This document shows positions 1 to 12,925 of a DNA stretch of 64,000 bases, in pieces. How positions within the stretch are numbered: the stretch's first letter is position 1; each line of letters begins with the position of its first letter. A model generated the notes under the pieces. That model saw only the letters and a program-made list of their open reading frames with translations, made no database searches and had not been told where the DNA came from. The stretch comes from Nemertoderma westbladi (lineage: Eukaryota > Xenacoelomorpha > Nemertodermatida > Nemertodermatidae). The stretch is from positions 72,501-136,500 of the forward strand of contig JAUCBJ010008857.1 in assembly GCA_032718475.1 (NCBI GenBank), read 5' to 3'. The position numbers and the translations under genes were made by a program.

Positions 1-3000
1 AAGGGGATTGCACATAACTCATACACGCAGTGAGCCATCTAAAGGGGATTGCACATAATCTCATACACTGCCAGTGAGCCATCTAAAGGGGATTGCACAT
101 AATTCATACACGCCTGTGAGCCATCTAAAGGGGATTGCACATAACTCATACACGCCGTGAGCCATCTAAAGGGGATTGCACATAACTCATACACGCAGTG
201 AGCCATCTAAAGGGGATTGCACATAATTCATACACGCTGTGAGCCATCTAAAGGGGATTGCACATAACTCATACACGCCGTGAGCCATCTAAAGGGGATT
301 GCACATAACTCATACACGCAGTGAGCCATCTAAAGGGGATTGTACATAATTCATACACGCCGTGAGCCATCTAAAGGGGATTGCACATAATTCATACACG
401 CCGTGAGCTATCTAAAGGGGATTGCACATAATTCATACACGCCGTGAGCCATCTAAAGGGGATTGCACATAATTCATACACGCCGTGAGCTATCTAAAGG
501 GGATTGCACATAATTCATACACGCCGTGAGCCATCTAAAGGGGATTGCACATAATTCATACACGCCGTGAGCCATCTATAGGGGATTGCATATAATTCAT
601 ACACGCCGTGAACCATCTAAAGGGGATTGCACATAATTCATACACTCCGTGAACCATCTAAAGGGGATTGCACATAATTCATACACGCCGTGAGCCATCT
701 CAAGGGGATTGCACATAATTCATACACGCCGTGAGCCATCTAAAGGGGATTGCACATAATTCATACACGCCGTGAGCCATCTAAAGGGGATTGCACATAA
801 TTCATACACGCCGTGAGCCATCTAATGGGGATTGCACATAATTCATACACGCCGTGAGCCATCTAAAGGGGATTGCACATAATTCATACACGCCGTGAGC
901 CATCTCAAGGGGATTGCACATAATTCATACACGCCGTGAGCCATCTCAAGGGGATTGCACATAATTCATACACGCCGTGTGCCATCTAAAGGGGATTGCA
1001 CATAATTCATACACGCCGTGAGCCATCTAAAGGGGATGCACATAATTCATACACCCGTGAGCCATCTATAGGGGATTGCACATAATTCATACACGCCGTG
1101 AGCCATCTAAAGGGGATTGCACATAATTCATACACGCCGTGAGCTATCTAAAGGGGATTGCACATAATTCATACACGCCGTGAGCCATCTAAAGGGGATT
1201 GCACATAATTCATACACGCCGTGAGCCATCTAAAGGGGATGCACATAATTCATACACGCCGTGAGCCATCTATAGGGGATTGCATATAATTCATACACGC
1301 CGTGAACCATCTCAAGGGGATTACACATAATTCATACACGCCGTGAGCCATCTAAAGGGGATTGCACATAATTCATACACGCCGTGAGCCATCTAAACGG
1401 GATTGCACATAATTCATACACGCCGTGAGCCATCTAAAGGGGATGCACATAATTCATACACGCCGTGAGCCATCTAAAGGGGATTGTACATAATTCATAC
1501 ACGCCGTGAGCCATCTAAAGGGGATTGCACATAATTCATACACTCCGTGAACCATCTAAAGGGGATTGCACATAATTCATACACGCCGTGAGCCATCTAA
1601 AGGGGATTGCACATAACTCATACACGCAGTGAGCCATCTAAAGGGGATTGCACATAATTCATACACGCTGTGAGCCATCTAAAGGGGATTGCACATAACT
1701 CATACACGCCGTGAGCCATCTAAAGGGGATTGCACATAACTCATACACGCAGTGAGCCATCTAAAGGGGATTGTACATAATTCATACACGCCGTGAGCCA
1801 TCTAAAGGGGATTGCACATAATTCATACACGCCGTGAGCTATCTAAAGGGGATTGCACATAATTCATACACGCCGTGAGCCATCTAAAGGGGATTGCACA
1901 TAATTCATACACGCCGTGAGCTATCTAAAGGGGATTGCACATAATTCATACACGCCGTGAGCCATCTAAAGGGGATTGCACATAATTCATACACGCCGTG
2001 AGCCATCTATAGGGGATTGCATATAATTCATACACGCCGTGAACCATCTAAAGGGGATTGCACATAATTCATACACTCCGTGAACCATCTAAAGGGGATT
2101 GCACATAATTCATACACGCCGTGAGCCATCTCAAGGGGATTGCACATAATTCATACACGCCGTGAGCCATCTAAAGGGGATTGCACATAATTCATACACG
2201 CCGTGAGCCATCTAAAGGGGATTGCACATAATTCATACACGCCGTGAGCCATCTAATGGGGATTGCACATAATTCATACACGCCGTGAGCCATCTAAAGG
2301 GGATTGCACATAATTCATACACGCCGTGAGCCATCTCAAGGGGATTGCACATAATTCATACACGCCGTGAGCCATCTCAAGGGGATTGCACATAATTCAT
2401 ACACGCCGTGTGCCATCTAAAGGGGATTGCACATAATTCATACACGCCGTGAGCCATCTAAAGGGGATGCACATAATTCATACACCCGTGAGCCATCTAT
2501 AGGGGATTGCACATAATTCATACACGCCGTGAGCCATCTAAAGGGGATTGCACATAATTCATACACGCCGTGAGCTATCTAAAGGGGATTGCACATAATT
2601 CATACACGCCGTGAGCCATCTAAAGGGGATTGCACATAATTCATACACGCCGTGAGCCATCTAAAGGGGATGCACATAATTCATACACGCCGTGAGCCAT
2701 CTATAGGGGATTGCATATAATTCATACACGCCGTGAACCATCTCAAGGGGATTACACATAATTCATACACGCCGTGAGCCATCTAAAGGGGATTGCACAT
2801 AATTCATACACGCCGTGAGCCATCTAAACGGGATTGCACATAATTCATACACGCCGTGAGCCATCTAAAGGGGATGCACATAATTCATACACGCCGTGAG
2901 CCATCTAAAGGGGATTGTACATAATTCATACACGCCGTGAGCCATCTAAAGGGGATTGCACATAATTCATACACTCCGTGAACCATCTAAAGGGGATTGC

Positions 3001-4237
3001 ACATAATTCATACACGCCGTGAGCCATCTCAAGGGGATTACACATATTTCATACACGCCGTGAGCCATCTAAAGGGGATTGCACATAATTCATACACGCC
3101 GTGAGCCATCTAATGGGGATTGTACATAATTCATACACGCCGTGAGCCATCTAAAGGGGATTGCACATAATTCATACACGCCGTGAGCCATCTAAAGGGG
3201 ATGCACATAATTCATACACGCCGTCAGCCATCTACAGGGGATTGTACATAATTCATACACGCCGTGAGCCATCTAAAGGGGATTGCACATAATTCATACA
3301 CGCCGTGAGCCATCTAAAGGGGATTGCACATAATTCATACACGCCGTGAGCCATCTATAGGGGATTGCACATAATTCATACACGCCGTGAGCCATCTAAA
3401 GGGGATTGCACATAATTCATACACGCCGTGAGCCATCTCAAGGGGATTGCACATAATTAATATGCGCCGTGAGCCATCTCAAGGGGATTGCATATAATTC
3501 ATACACGCCGTGAACCATCTAAAGGGGATTGCACATAATTCATACACGCCGTGAGCCATCTAAAGGGGATTGCACATAATTCATACACGCCGTGAGCCAT
3601 CTAAAGGGGATTGCACATAATTCATACACTCCGTGAACCATCTAAACGGGATTGCACATAATTCATACACGCCGTGAGCCATCTCAAGGGGATTGCACAT
3701 AATTCATACACGCCGTGAGCCATCTAAAGGGGATTGCACATAATTCATACACGCCGTGAGCCATCTAAAGGGGATTGCACATAATTCATACACGCCGTGA
3801 GCCATCTAATGGGGATTGCACATAATTCATACACGCCGTGAGCCATCTAAAGGGGATTGCACATAATTCATACACGCCGTGAGCCATCTCAAGGGGATTG
3901 CACATAATTCATACACGCCGTGAGCCATCTCAAGGGGATTGCACATAATTCATACACGCCGTGAGCCATCTAAAGGGGACTGCACATAATTCATACACGC
4001 CGTGAGCCATCTAAAGGGGATGCACATAATTCATACACCCGTGAGCCATCTATAGGGGATTGCACATAATTCATACACGCCGTGAGCCATCTAAAGGGGA
4101 TTGCACATAATTCATACACGCCGTGAGCTATCTAAAGGGGATTGCACATAATTCATACACGCCGTGAGCCATCTAAAGGGGATTGCACATAATTCATACA
4201 CGCCGTGAGCCATCTAAAGGGGATTGCACATAATTCA
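1..4237. repeat. 41-bp minisatellite array with 1431-bp higher-order period
   Basis: About 103 head-to-tail copies of a 41-bp unit that starts AAAGGGGATTGCACATAA and ends GTGAGCCATCT; the array runs off the left edge. Variant units are not random. TTGTACAT at 341 recurs at 1772, the GTGTGCC variant at 977 recurs at 2408, and TACACTCCG at 641 recurs at 2072. All three are spaced 1431 bp, so a block of about 35 units was duplicated in tandem. A third, rearranged copy of the same variant order follows near 3600-4100. Units lacking one or two bases (GGGGATGCAC; ACACCCGTG) are part of the block. No long open frame crosses the array. Confidence 0.97.
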
Positions 4238-5950
4238 TACACTTCTTGACTAAAATGGGTTCAGCTGTTCAATTGGAATGCCACATTCATTACTAATTCG
4301 TCTGAGATTACTACCGTTCGTACTGCGTACTCCTACAATCATTAAACAATAATCGGCCCAAGAAACGGACGCACAATTTATTTGAATTGATAACACCTAA
4401 AGAGAAGTCTACAAAACAACTACAGATCATTATTTTAGGATGAATGAAATTATTAAGCTCATCCACAATATATCATAACCAATTTTGAAATAAATGCTGC
4501 CCTCTTAATTAAAACATCCCTATCTAATGTGACCTTATAATCAATCTATTGTAGTACCCAAATGAACCGCTTATGTTACCCATGGTAACCACATAATATT
4601 TAGAGAAATCATAGTAGCTGGAGGTTTCCAGTTAAATTGAAACGGGACACATTTACATTTATATTTCTTCGGATCGGGATCCGTACTTTCTTAAGTTGTA
4701 CTCTTTACTACAGAAACTAAGACATATGTTTATCATAAACTGAAGACCAGATACAGAAGGACACAATAATAAAACACCATCTGCGTTAGATAGACAACCA
4801 AAATAATGTTAGCCAACATAACAACCAATTCCAGATGATTTTGATTTTGATGATATAAACTTTACGGACTCAGAATTATTCCACCTTACATAACATTCCT
4901 GTCTCCTATATATATATAAAACTCATAAACATGAGTGTTAATGTCATTCAAATTGTATCTGATAATTATTATTGTTTCGAAAATGTAAAAGAGTCAACTC
5001 TTCCATCCCCAATTGTGAGGAGAAACAGTAATCATTCGTCATTGAGTAATTGGTTGGTTTCTTGCTATGGTTATTAATCGGGGTACCAGATGTGTGTGAA
5101 AATAATATGCTGCCTTCTTATATTCGATAAATTAAACAAGTTTATCATGTGCAGTATAAGCATATGAGTCGCAGAGTGGGTGGCTGGTGCCAGATTGCAG
5201 AGTGTAAGCGATTGCAATAGAATATGTTGTATACACACTTACTTAAATGGTAGAAAAAATTTGGAAATCACAATTATAGATAATCTCCGAAACATGGAAC
5301 AGATGTTGTGAATGATCGATATTGTCTAATATTCTCACATAATTCAAATTCTGATGCGATATAAAGGTTAACCGATTTGTAGACAGTACCTAGTCTAAAA
5401 GTCAAGTAGCACCCTGCACGATCAATTCAAACTGGGGAGTACCCAATATGTTAAATTTAATATGATTGGTCAAATTCTTATTTACTTTTTGCATTGTAAT
5501 TCAAATATATTTATTATGTGTGTCGCGATCAGGTGATTTTTGAAACAGGTTTTTCACTGTTTTCGCAATTTACATGAAAATAATCAATAATGTTGCATTT
5601 GCAATCCCCCCAACAATTTTCAAATGTGCGATTCGTATCCATGGTGATCGATTCATGGTGCCTTACAAGTTGCATAAATCGTTTCTGGACCATAAATACT
5701 TTTATATAGTTTATAGTATTTTCTAAAACTTTAATTAGATATAAATAAATAATAAAATAAATAATAAAATAAAATAATCATCTGAAATTTATTTAGTTTC
5801 TTTCATCAATAAATTTATTTGGATTAGCTTTTTGAAATTTGTTATACGATACAAATTAATATGATAAAAATCATTTTTAAAGTTATTCCACAAATTCTGC
5901 AAAAATAATTTATAATATAAATTGTTTATAAATAATACATTTTATTTAAG
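4238..5950. other. AT-rich unique sequence, no gene seen
   Basis: Non-repetitive AT-rich DNA between two arrays. It holds short simple tracts (TATATATATA near 4909; AAATAAATAATAAAATAAA near 5745). I see no open frame of useful length, no RNA gene and no recognisable transposon protein. Confidence 0.6.
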
Positions 5951-6065
5951 ATTCGGCTGCTATACCATGCCCGAAACCCAGTAAGTGAAAAAACTTCATT
6001 TTGAAATAATCGCATTTGAAGTATTTCATACAAAACGGTGTCTCTACGACCTAGAGTACAACAAT

Positions 6066-7890
6066 TAATTTCCCAAAACCCAGTAAATGATTACTAGAAA
6101 CCCAGTAAATGATTACTAGAAACCCAGTAAATGATTACTAGAAACCCAGTAAATGATTACTAGAAACCCAGTAAATGATTACTAGAAACCCAGTAAATGA
6201 TTACTAGAAACCCAGTAAATGATTACTAGAAACCCAGTAAATGATTACTAGAAACCCAGTAAATGATTACTAGAAACCCAGTAAATGATTACTAGAAACC
6301 CAGTAAATGATTACTAGAAACCCAGTAAATGATTACTAGAAACCCAGTAAATGATTACTAGAAACCCAGTAAATGATTACTAGAAACCCAGTAAATGATT
6401 ACTAGAAACCCAGTAAATGATTACTAGAAACCCAGTAAATGATTACTAGAAACCCAGTAAATGATTACTAGAAACCCAGTAAATGTTTACTAGAAACTCA
6501 GTAAATGTTTACTAGAAACCCAGTAAATGTTTACTAGAAACCCAGTAAATGTTTACTAGAAACCCAGTAAATGATTACTAAAAACCCAGTAAATGATTAC
6601 TAAAAACCCAGTAAATGATTACTAGAAACCCAGTAAATGATTACTAGAAACCCAGTAAATGATTACTAGAAACCCAGTAAATGTTTACTAGAAACCCAGT
6701 AAACGATTACTAGAAACCCAGTAAATGATTACTAGAAACCCAGTAAATGATTACTAGAAACCCAGTAAATGATTACTAGAAACCCAGTAAATGATTACTA
6801 GAAACCCAGTAAATGATTACTAGAAACCCAGTAAATGTTTACTAGAAACTCAGTAAATGTTTACTAGAAACCCAGTAAATGTTTACTAGAAACCCAGTAA
6901 ATGTTTACTAGAAACCCAGTAAATGATTACTAAAAACCCAGTAAATGATTACTAAAAACCCAGTAAATGATTACTAGAAACCCAGTAAATGATTACTAGA
7001 AACCCAGTAAATGATTACTAGAAACCCAGTAAATGATTACTAGAAACCCAGTAAATGATTACTAGAAACCCAGTAAATGATTACTAGAAACCCAGTAAAT
7101 GTTTACTAGAAACCCAGTAAACGATTACTAGAAACCCAGTAAATGATTACTAGAAACCCAGTAAATGTTTACTAGAAACCCAGTAAATGATTACTAGAAA
7201 CCCAGTAAATGATTACTAGAAACCCAGTAAATGTTTACTAGAAACCCAGTAAACGATTACTAGAAACCCAGTAAATGTTTACTAGAAACCCAGTAAATGA
7301 TTACTAGAAACCCAGTAAATGATTACTAGAAACCCAGTAAATGTTTACTAGAAACCCAGTAAACGATTACTAGAAACCCAGTAAATGATTACTAGAAACC
7401 CAGTAAATGTTTACTAGAAACCCAGTAAATGATTACTAGAAACCCAGTAAATGATTACTAGAAACCCAGTAAATGTTTACTAGAAACCCAGTAAACGATT
7501 ACTAGAAACCCAGTAAATGATTACTAGAAACCCAGTAAATGATTACTAGAAACCCAGTAAACGATTACTAGAAACCCAGTAAATGATTACTAGAAACCCA
7601 GTAAATGATTACTAGAAACCCAGTAAATGATTACTAGAAACCCAGTAAATGATTACTAAAAACCCAGTAAATGATTACTAGAAACCCAGTAAATGTTTAC
7701 TAGAAACCGAGTAAATGATTACTAGAAACCCAGTAAATGATTACTAGAAACCCAGTAAATGATTACTAGAAACCCAGTAAATGATTACTAGAAACCCAGT
7801 AAATGATTACTAGAAACCCAGTAAACGATTACTAGAAACCCAGTAAATGATTACTAGAAACCCAATGAATGATTACTAGAAACCCAGTAA
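6066..7890. repeat. 22-bp minisatellite (AACCCAGTAA-containing)
   Basis: About 83 copies of AAACCCAGTAAATGATTACT plus AG. Variants include ATGTTTACT, AACGATTACT and TAAAAACCC. They recur in register: the AAACTCAG variant at 6494 and 6846 is 352 bp apart (16 units), and AACGATT units recur at multiples of 22 bp (for example 110, 132 and 418 bp). This indicates block duplications inside the array. Confidence 0.97.
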
Positions 7891-8575
7891 CTACACAATC
7901 TGGCATCTACTTGGTTTTGATGTGGTGAATAATTAGGCTATTAGGCTTTACCATGTTTGTTGTTCCCAAAACCCAGTAAATTTTTACTAGAAACCCAGTA
8001 AATGATTACTAGAAACCCAGTAACTACACAATCTGGCATCTTCTTGGTTTTGTTGTGGTGAATAATTAGGCTATTAGGCTTTACCATGTTTGTTGTTCCC
8101 AAAACCCAGTAAATTTTTACTAGAAACCCAGTAAATGATTACTAGAAACCCAGTAACTACACAATCTGGCATCTACTTGGTTTTGATGTGGTGAATAATT
8201 AGGCTATTAGGCTTTACCATGTTTGTTGATCCCAAAACCCAGTAAATGATTACTAGAAACCCATTAAATGATTACTAGAAACCCATTAAATGATTACTAG
8301 AAACCCAGTAAATGTTTACTAGAAACCCAGTAAATGTTTACTAGAAACCCAGTAAATGATTACTAGAAACCCAGTAACTACACAATCTGGCATCTTCTTG
8401 GTTTTGTTGTGGTGAATAATTAGGCTATTAGGCTTTACCATGTTTGTTGTTCCCAAAACCCAGTAAATTTTTACTAGAAACCCAGTAAATGATTACTAGA
8501 AACCCAGTAACTACACAATCTGGCATCTACTTGGTTTTGATGTAGTGAATAATTAGGCTTTACCATCATTGTTGA
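7891..8575. repeat. 133-bp composite repeat, five copies
   Basis: CTACACAATCTGGCATCT begins at 7891, 8024, 8157, 8378 and 8511. The spacing is 133 bp, except one interval of 221 bp (133 plus four extra 22-bp units). Each copy holds a unique segment (GGTTTTGATGTGGTGAATAA and TTAGGCTTTACCATG) followed by two or three AACCCAGTAA units, so it is a hybrid of the flanking 22-bp repeat with unique DNA. Confidence 0.93.
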
Positions 8576-8850
8576 ATGAAGATACTGGGTTTTGAAAGTT
8601 AAAAAAGTGACAGTGAAATAGTCAATTTAATTTTGAAACCGAGTAAGTGGAAGTTGATATGTTTTGTAATGGTATTCCGTGAAATGTAATGAAATGTAAT
8701 GTAGTGACTGGGTTTAGAACAGTGATATCTTCTTCATGGTATTCCGTGAAATGTAATATAAATGACGTAGTTACTGGGTTTTGGAATAGTAATATCTTCA
8801 TAATGTAATATAAATGACGTAGTTACTGGGTTTTGGAATAGTGATATCTT
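8576..8850. repeat. Degenerate inverted-orientation copies of the AACCCAGTAA motif
   Basis: TTACTGGGTTTTGGAATAG recurs near 8770 and 8823, with related TACTGGGTTTTGAAAG and GACTGGGTTTAGAACAG upstream. These alternate with GGTATTCCGTGAAATGTAAT and ATATAAATGACGTAG. They are the inverse of the motif that builds the array to the left. Confidence 0.8.
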
Positions 8851-9075
8851 CAGGCCCGTATCGTGCGGGGGGGCTTTGGGGCCTGGATATCTTCATCATT
8901 GGATTTTGAGACATTCACAGATTTATTCTATACTCTCGAAAACCCCAAAGGTCAAATAAAAATATTTCTAAAAATTTCAGTTAATGGGTTTTGGTATGGA
9001 GCAGCCGGCACTATTATTGCATGTTTGCGAACGTGAATATTGGATGTAGAAAAATGAAAAGCCACCTAAATTCAA

Positions 9076-10042
9076 CTATCGGAGACCTCGGTGCTCCAAA
9101 TATTCGACCAAATAGATTAACAACAACTATCGGAGACCTCGGTGCTCCAAATATTCGAACAAATAGATTAACAACAACTATCGGAGACCTTGGTGCTCCA
9201 AATATTCGACCAAATAGATTAACAACAACTATCGGAGACCTTGGTGCTCCAAATATTCGACCAAATAGATTAACAACAACTATCGGAGACCTTGGTGCTC
9301 CAAATATTCGACCAAATAGATTAACAACAACTATCGGAGACCTTGGTGCTCCAAATATTCGACCAAATAGATTAACAACAACTATCGGAGACCTTGGTGC
9401 TCCAAATATTCGACCAAATAGATTAACAACAACTATCGGAGACCTTGGTGCTCCAAATATTCGACCAAATAGATTAACAACAACTATCGGAGACCTTGGT
9501 GCTCCAAATATTCGACCAAATAGATTAACAACAACTATCGGAGACCTTGGTGCTCCAAATATTCGACCAAATAGATTAACAACAACTATTGGAGACCTTG
9601 GTGCTCCAAATATTCGACCAAATAGATTAACAACAACTATCGGAGACCTTGGTGCTCCAAATATTCGACCAAATAGATTAACAACAACTATTGGAGACCT
9701 TGGTGCTCCAAATATTCGACCAAATAGATTAACAACAACTATCGGAGACCTTGGTGCTCCAAATATTCGACCAAATAGATTAACAACAACTATCGGAGAC
9801 CTTGGTGCTCCAAATATTCGACCAAATAGATTAACAACAACTATCGGAGACCTCGGTGCTCCAAATATTCGACCAAATAGAATAACAACAACTATCGGAG
9901 ACCTTGGTGCTCCAAATATTCGACCAAATAGATTAACAACAACTATCGGAGACCTTGGTGCTCCAAATATTCGACCAAATAGATTAACAACAACTATCGG
10001 AGACCTCGGTGCTCCAAATATTCGACCAAATAGATTAACAAT
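9076..10042 (+). repeat. 51-bp tandem repeat keeping an open frame
   Basis: Nineteen copies of a 51-bp unit containing ATCGGAGACCTTGGTGCTCC. Because 51 is divisible by three, one plus-strand frame stays open from an in-frame ATG at 9021 to TGA at 10080-10082 (353 residues). It encodes a 17-residue repeat, TTTIGDLGAPNIRPNRL. Most differences between units are silent in this frame (CTC/CTT in Leu, ATC/ATT in Ile), with single Pro/Thr and Leu/Ile changes. I recognise no family, signal peptide or splice signals. It is more likely a minisatellite than a gene, but the frame is recorded here. Confidence 0.9.
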
Positions 10043-10082
10043 AGTTCAGATACCATGGAACCACGGCGCCACGGAAACATGA

Positions 10083-10414
10083 ATTCAGTTAAAAGCCTTC
10101 CAGTAGTCCTGAAGCATTCAACACCTCCCACATATGTAAAATGCTGTAAATCCTATGAGCATATGGAATACCAGAAGTAAATGTCACTGGTATTAGATTG
10201 TTATATTGTGATACAGAAGCTCCGGTATTCTTGCTATAATGGTGAGGCTGAATTAACCCAATAGTTGATGGTGTACGAAATCATTTGAGCAAGGAATTGA
10301 TCTTGCAGATCTACTTTTCTGGCAACCAACACAAGGAAAGCATAGCCGTGGACAACCGGCTATAACATATATAAATAAATTGGAGTTGAGCTGTTAATGC
10401 AACTGTAATTAAAG
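10083..10414. other. Unique spacer, nothing recognised
   Basis: Ordinary mixed-composition sequence between the 51-bp array and the SINE dimer. No frame, RNA or repeat family was identified. Confidence 0.5.
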
Positions 10415-10417
10415 ATG

Positions 10418-10690
10418 TAATATTATGGTTTTGTTCAGAAATATAAAAAACGAGAAAGCGCGTCACCGGGGGTTGAACCAGCGCTATACTTACGTTTCAG
10501 CCTATCAGGCCTCATCAGTAGCGCTAACCAGTTCAGCCACTTGTCCCTGACATTCACTATCCCACCTAATCTACTTCTATTGAACAGGCAATCTTAAGTT
10601 GCATATCCTATCAACCCCCGGTCTATCAGGTTCAACCCCCGGTGACGCGCTTTCTCATTTTTTCAATTTCTGAACAAAACCATAATATTA
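10418..10690. mobile_element. Head-to-head dimer of a tRNA-related SINE (family 1)
   Basis: The left arm, read on the minus strand, has a tRNA-like head with an A-box-like GTGGCTGAACTGGTTAGCGC and a B-box-like GGTTCAACCCC, then GGTGACGCGCTTTCTC and a tail ending AACAAAACCATAATATT. The right arm carries the same B box and tail in plus orientation (GGTTCAACCCCCGGTGACGC at about 10629, tail to 10690). The two tails point outward with the heads inside, giving ~65-bp inverted arms. tRNA-type promoter boxes are established SINE features; that the unit arose as an inverted dimer is inference. Confidence 0.65.
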
Positions 10691-11660
10691 TAACATTATA
10701 TAGGCCAACTTGAAAGGGATACTGGATTGGAGAGAACCGAAATTGCGACAACTATGGAGAATCGGCTAGAGGGAATTTTTATAAAACATTTAACAAATAA
10801 TAATTTTGAAAACGTTGGCAATAGATAATCATACACTAACAATACACCATATACATGTATTATATATTATAAATTGTAGTTTATTTCTGCCATAATTATG
10901 AAGTTCAAACAAATTCACAGCCGGCGGCCCAAAATATCTTCACTTGGCTCTTCAGCAAGCTGCTAACACAATCTAGGCCAACTCAGTTCTAAACCAACAG
11001 TATATTATAGGTGTAGTACACACACGTTGGGCAGTGGCCACAACCCAGCATTACGGAGGCCCTCTGGGCTATATACCCACCTACTAGAAAGATGGGAAAA
11101 TATATTTAGATAATTTGGATTGGAGATAAATTATATTAGAATAGATTTCGTTATAATGGAGTGTGACTCAATCTGCCTTTAATTGTTTAAGTGCAACAGA
11201 TTTTAATGAGTTTTGTTAAATACTACAGGCTGAACTTTAGTTACTGCAGTTTCTTAAATAGATAAATTGGTTACCAACTGCGCCTTGAATTGCAAAAGGA
11301 TTCAATCGCATGAATAAAGATTTTTGAGAATATTTTTTGAGAATACTTTTTAAACTTTAAACACGATAGGGGCCTACCGGTACTGGTACGATGGTGGTAT
11401 AATGACTAAAAATCAGTTTGATTTGGAAATGATTTTTGATTATCAAATTTCTGCTACTTATATTTTTCCTGCCGCACATTGACACATATCCAAAAATGCC
11501 GTAATAAAAAAGGTACGATATATTGTGTCATATTCAGGATCAGCATCACAAAAAACCTATATGGTCATAAAATCAATTTAATTAAGTGGTGATTTTTCAT
11601 ATTTCCACTACTTGTATTTTTCGTGCCCCAGAGGGCACATTCAAAATTACCGAAAATTTT
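10691..11660. other. Unique sequence, no gene seen
   Basis: AT-rich DNA with no significant open frame and no repeat that I recognise. Confidence 0.5.
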
Positions 11661-11696
11661 CTCGAAAGTTATATATATGGGTAGCCGAAAGTTATA

Positions 11697-12297
11697 TGGG
11701 TACCACCTTCGGGTAGCAGATAGGAGTAGCGCCCACCCCTACCCTCGGGTAGCAGATAGGAGTAGCGCCCACCTCTACCGTCGGGTAGCAGATAGGAGTA
11801 GCGCCCACCCCTATCTTCGGGTAGCAGATAGGAGTAGCGCCCACTCCTACCTTCGGGTAGCAGATAGGAGTAGCACCCACCCCTACCCTCGGTAGCAGAT
11901 AGGAGTAGCGCCCACCCCTACCCTCGGGTAGCAGATAGGAGTAGCGCCCACCCCTACCGTCGGGTAGCAGATTGGAGTAGCGCCCACCCCTATTTCGGGT
12001 AGCAGATAGGAGTAGCGCCCACTCCTACCTTCGGGTAGCAGATAGGAGTAGCACCCACCCCTACCCTCGGTAGCAGATAGGAGTAGCGCCCACCCCTACC
12101 CTCGGGTAGCAGATAGGAGTAGCACCCACCCCTACCCTCGGGTAGCAGATAGGAGTAGCGCCCACCCCTACCCTCGGGTAGCAGATAGGAGTAGAGCCCA
12201 CCCCTACCTGCGGGTAGCAGATAGGAGTAGCGCCCACCCCTACCCTGGGGTAGCAGATAGGAGTAGCGCCCACCCCTACCTTCGGGTAACTGCTACC
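11697..12297. repeat. 36-bp minisatellite
   Basis: About 16 copies of a unit containing CGGGTAGCAGATAGGAGTAG then CGCCCACCCCTACC. Occasional one-base losses (CCTCGGTAGC at 11888 and 12067; TATTTCGGG at 11990) break the frames, so the short frames on both strands are by-products of the 36-bp period. An internal block of about six units appears to be duplicated: the order of variants from 11745 resembles that from 11925. Confidence 0.95.
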
Positions 12298-12401
12298 GAA
12301 AGAGGAACCTTCGGAGGGTCGTCTCCGGCCTCGGCCGACTGTTTGTTTTTGCTACATGAAATCATAACTTGTGCTATTGACTCTAGTTTATTGATTTGGT
12401 T

Positions 12402-12556
12402 ATCCACCCCCCCCCCCCATCCCTTGGCCTCTCTATTTCTCCACCCCCCCCCCCCCATCCCTTGGCCTCTCTATTTCTCCACCCCCCCCCCCCCCATCCC
12501 TTGGCCTCTCTATTTCTCCACCCCCCCCCCCCCCATCCCTTGGCCTCTCTATTTTT
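12402..12556. repeat. Poly-C-interrupted ~40-bp repeat, four copies
   Basis: Four copies of CATCCCTTGGCCTCTCTATT separated by runs of about 11 to 16 C. The proline-rich frame on the plus strand is an artefact of the C runs. Confidence 0.93.
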
Positions 12557-12925
12557 ATCTTCAAAATTAATTTGACCAAATCTTTTTGTCCATTTGTCAA
12601 TCTGGGAATAAAGAATGAACGATTATACCTTTATACACTCAACGGTTTATCAGCATAACCTGACATCTCAAATTAATTTCGGGAAGTAATAGAGAAAAAG
12701 ATTAGTGTTTCCAGTGGTTTAGTTTCCAATAGAATTGCAATTTCATTAAAAAGACAATCTTTGAAAGTTCCCATGAAAACTACGTTAAGCTTTTAATGCC
12801 TTTGACAAGAAAAGTGGCAGTGTTGGATTCCAAAAGGGTTTACGTTAAAGGATTTGTTTGATATTGAATTAATACAGCTGAACTAACTACTAATAGATAA
12901 TCGATTATAACATAGATCTGCCAAT
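12557..12925. other. Unique spacer, nothing recognised
   Basis: Non-repetitive AT-rich DNA leading into the 49/41-bp array; no open frame or RNA gene seen. Confidence 0.5.

Larger units (their letters stand above)
5953..9009. mobile_element. Putative non-autonomous element with inverted ends and expanded internal repeats
   Basis: The left edge carries CGGCTGCT followed by ACCATGCCCGAAACCCAGTA and AGTGAAA. The right edge, read in reverse complement, gives CGGCTGCTCCATACC, AAAACCCATTAA and CTGAAA. These are imperfect inverted termini of about 35 bp. The motif AACCCAGTAA fills the interior in forward orientation, while the last ~430 bp carry it inverted (TTACTGGGTTTT near 8590, 8770 and 8825). 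This resembles a DNA transposon whose subterminal motif was amplified. No clear target duplication flanks the ends and there is no transposase, so the superfamily is open and the assignment is an inference. Confidence 0.42.

Noticed and set aside
1-4237. CRISPR-like appearance of regularly spaced repeats
   Set aside because: Units are contiguous 41-bp copies without unique spacers, and the DNA is eukaryotic in character.
12343-12570. Proline-rich frame over the poly-C repeats
   Set aside because: Produced by C homopolymers; no conserved sequence outside the repeat.
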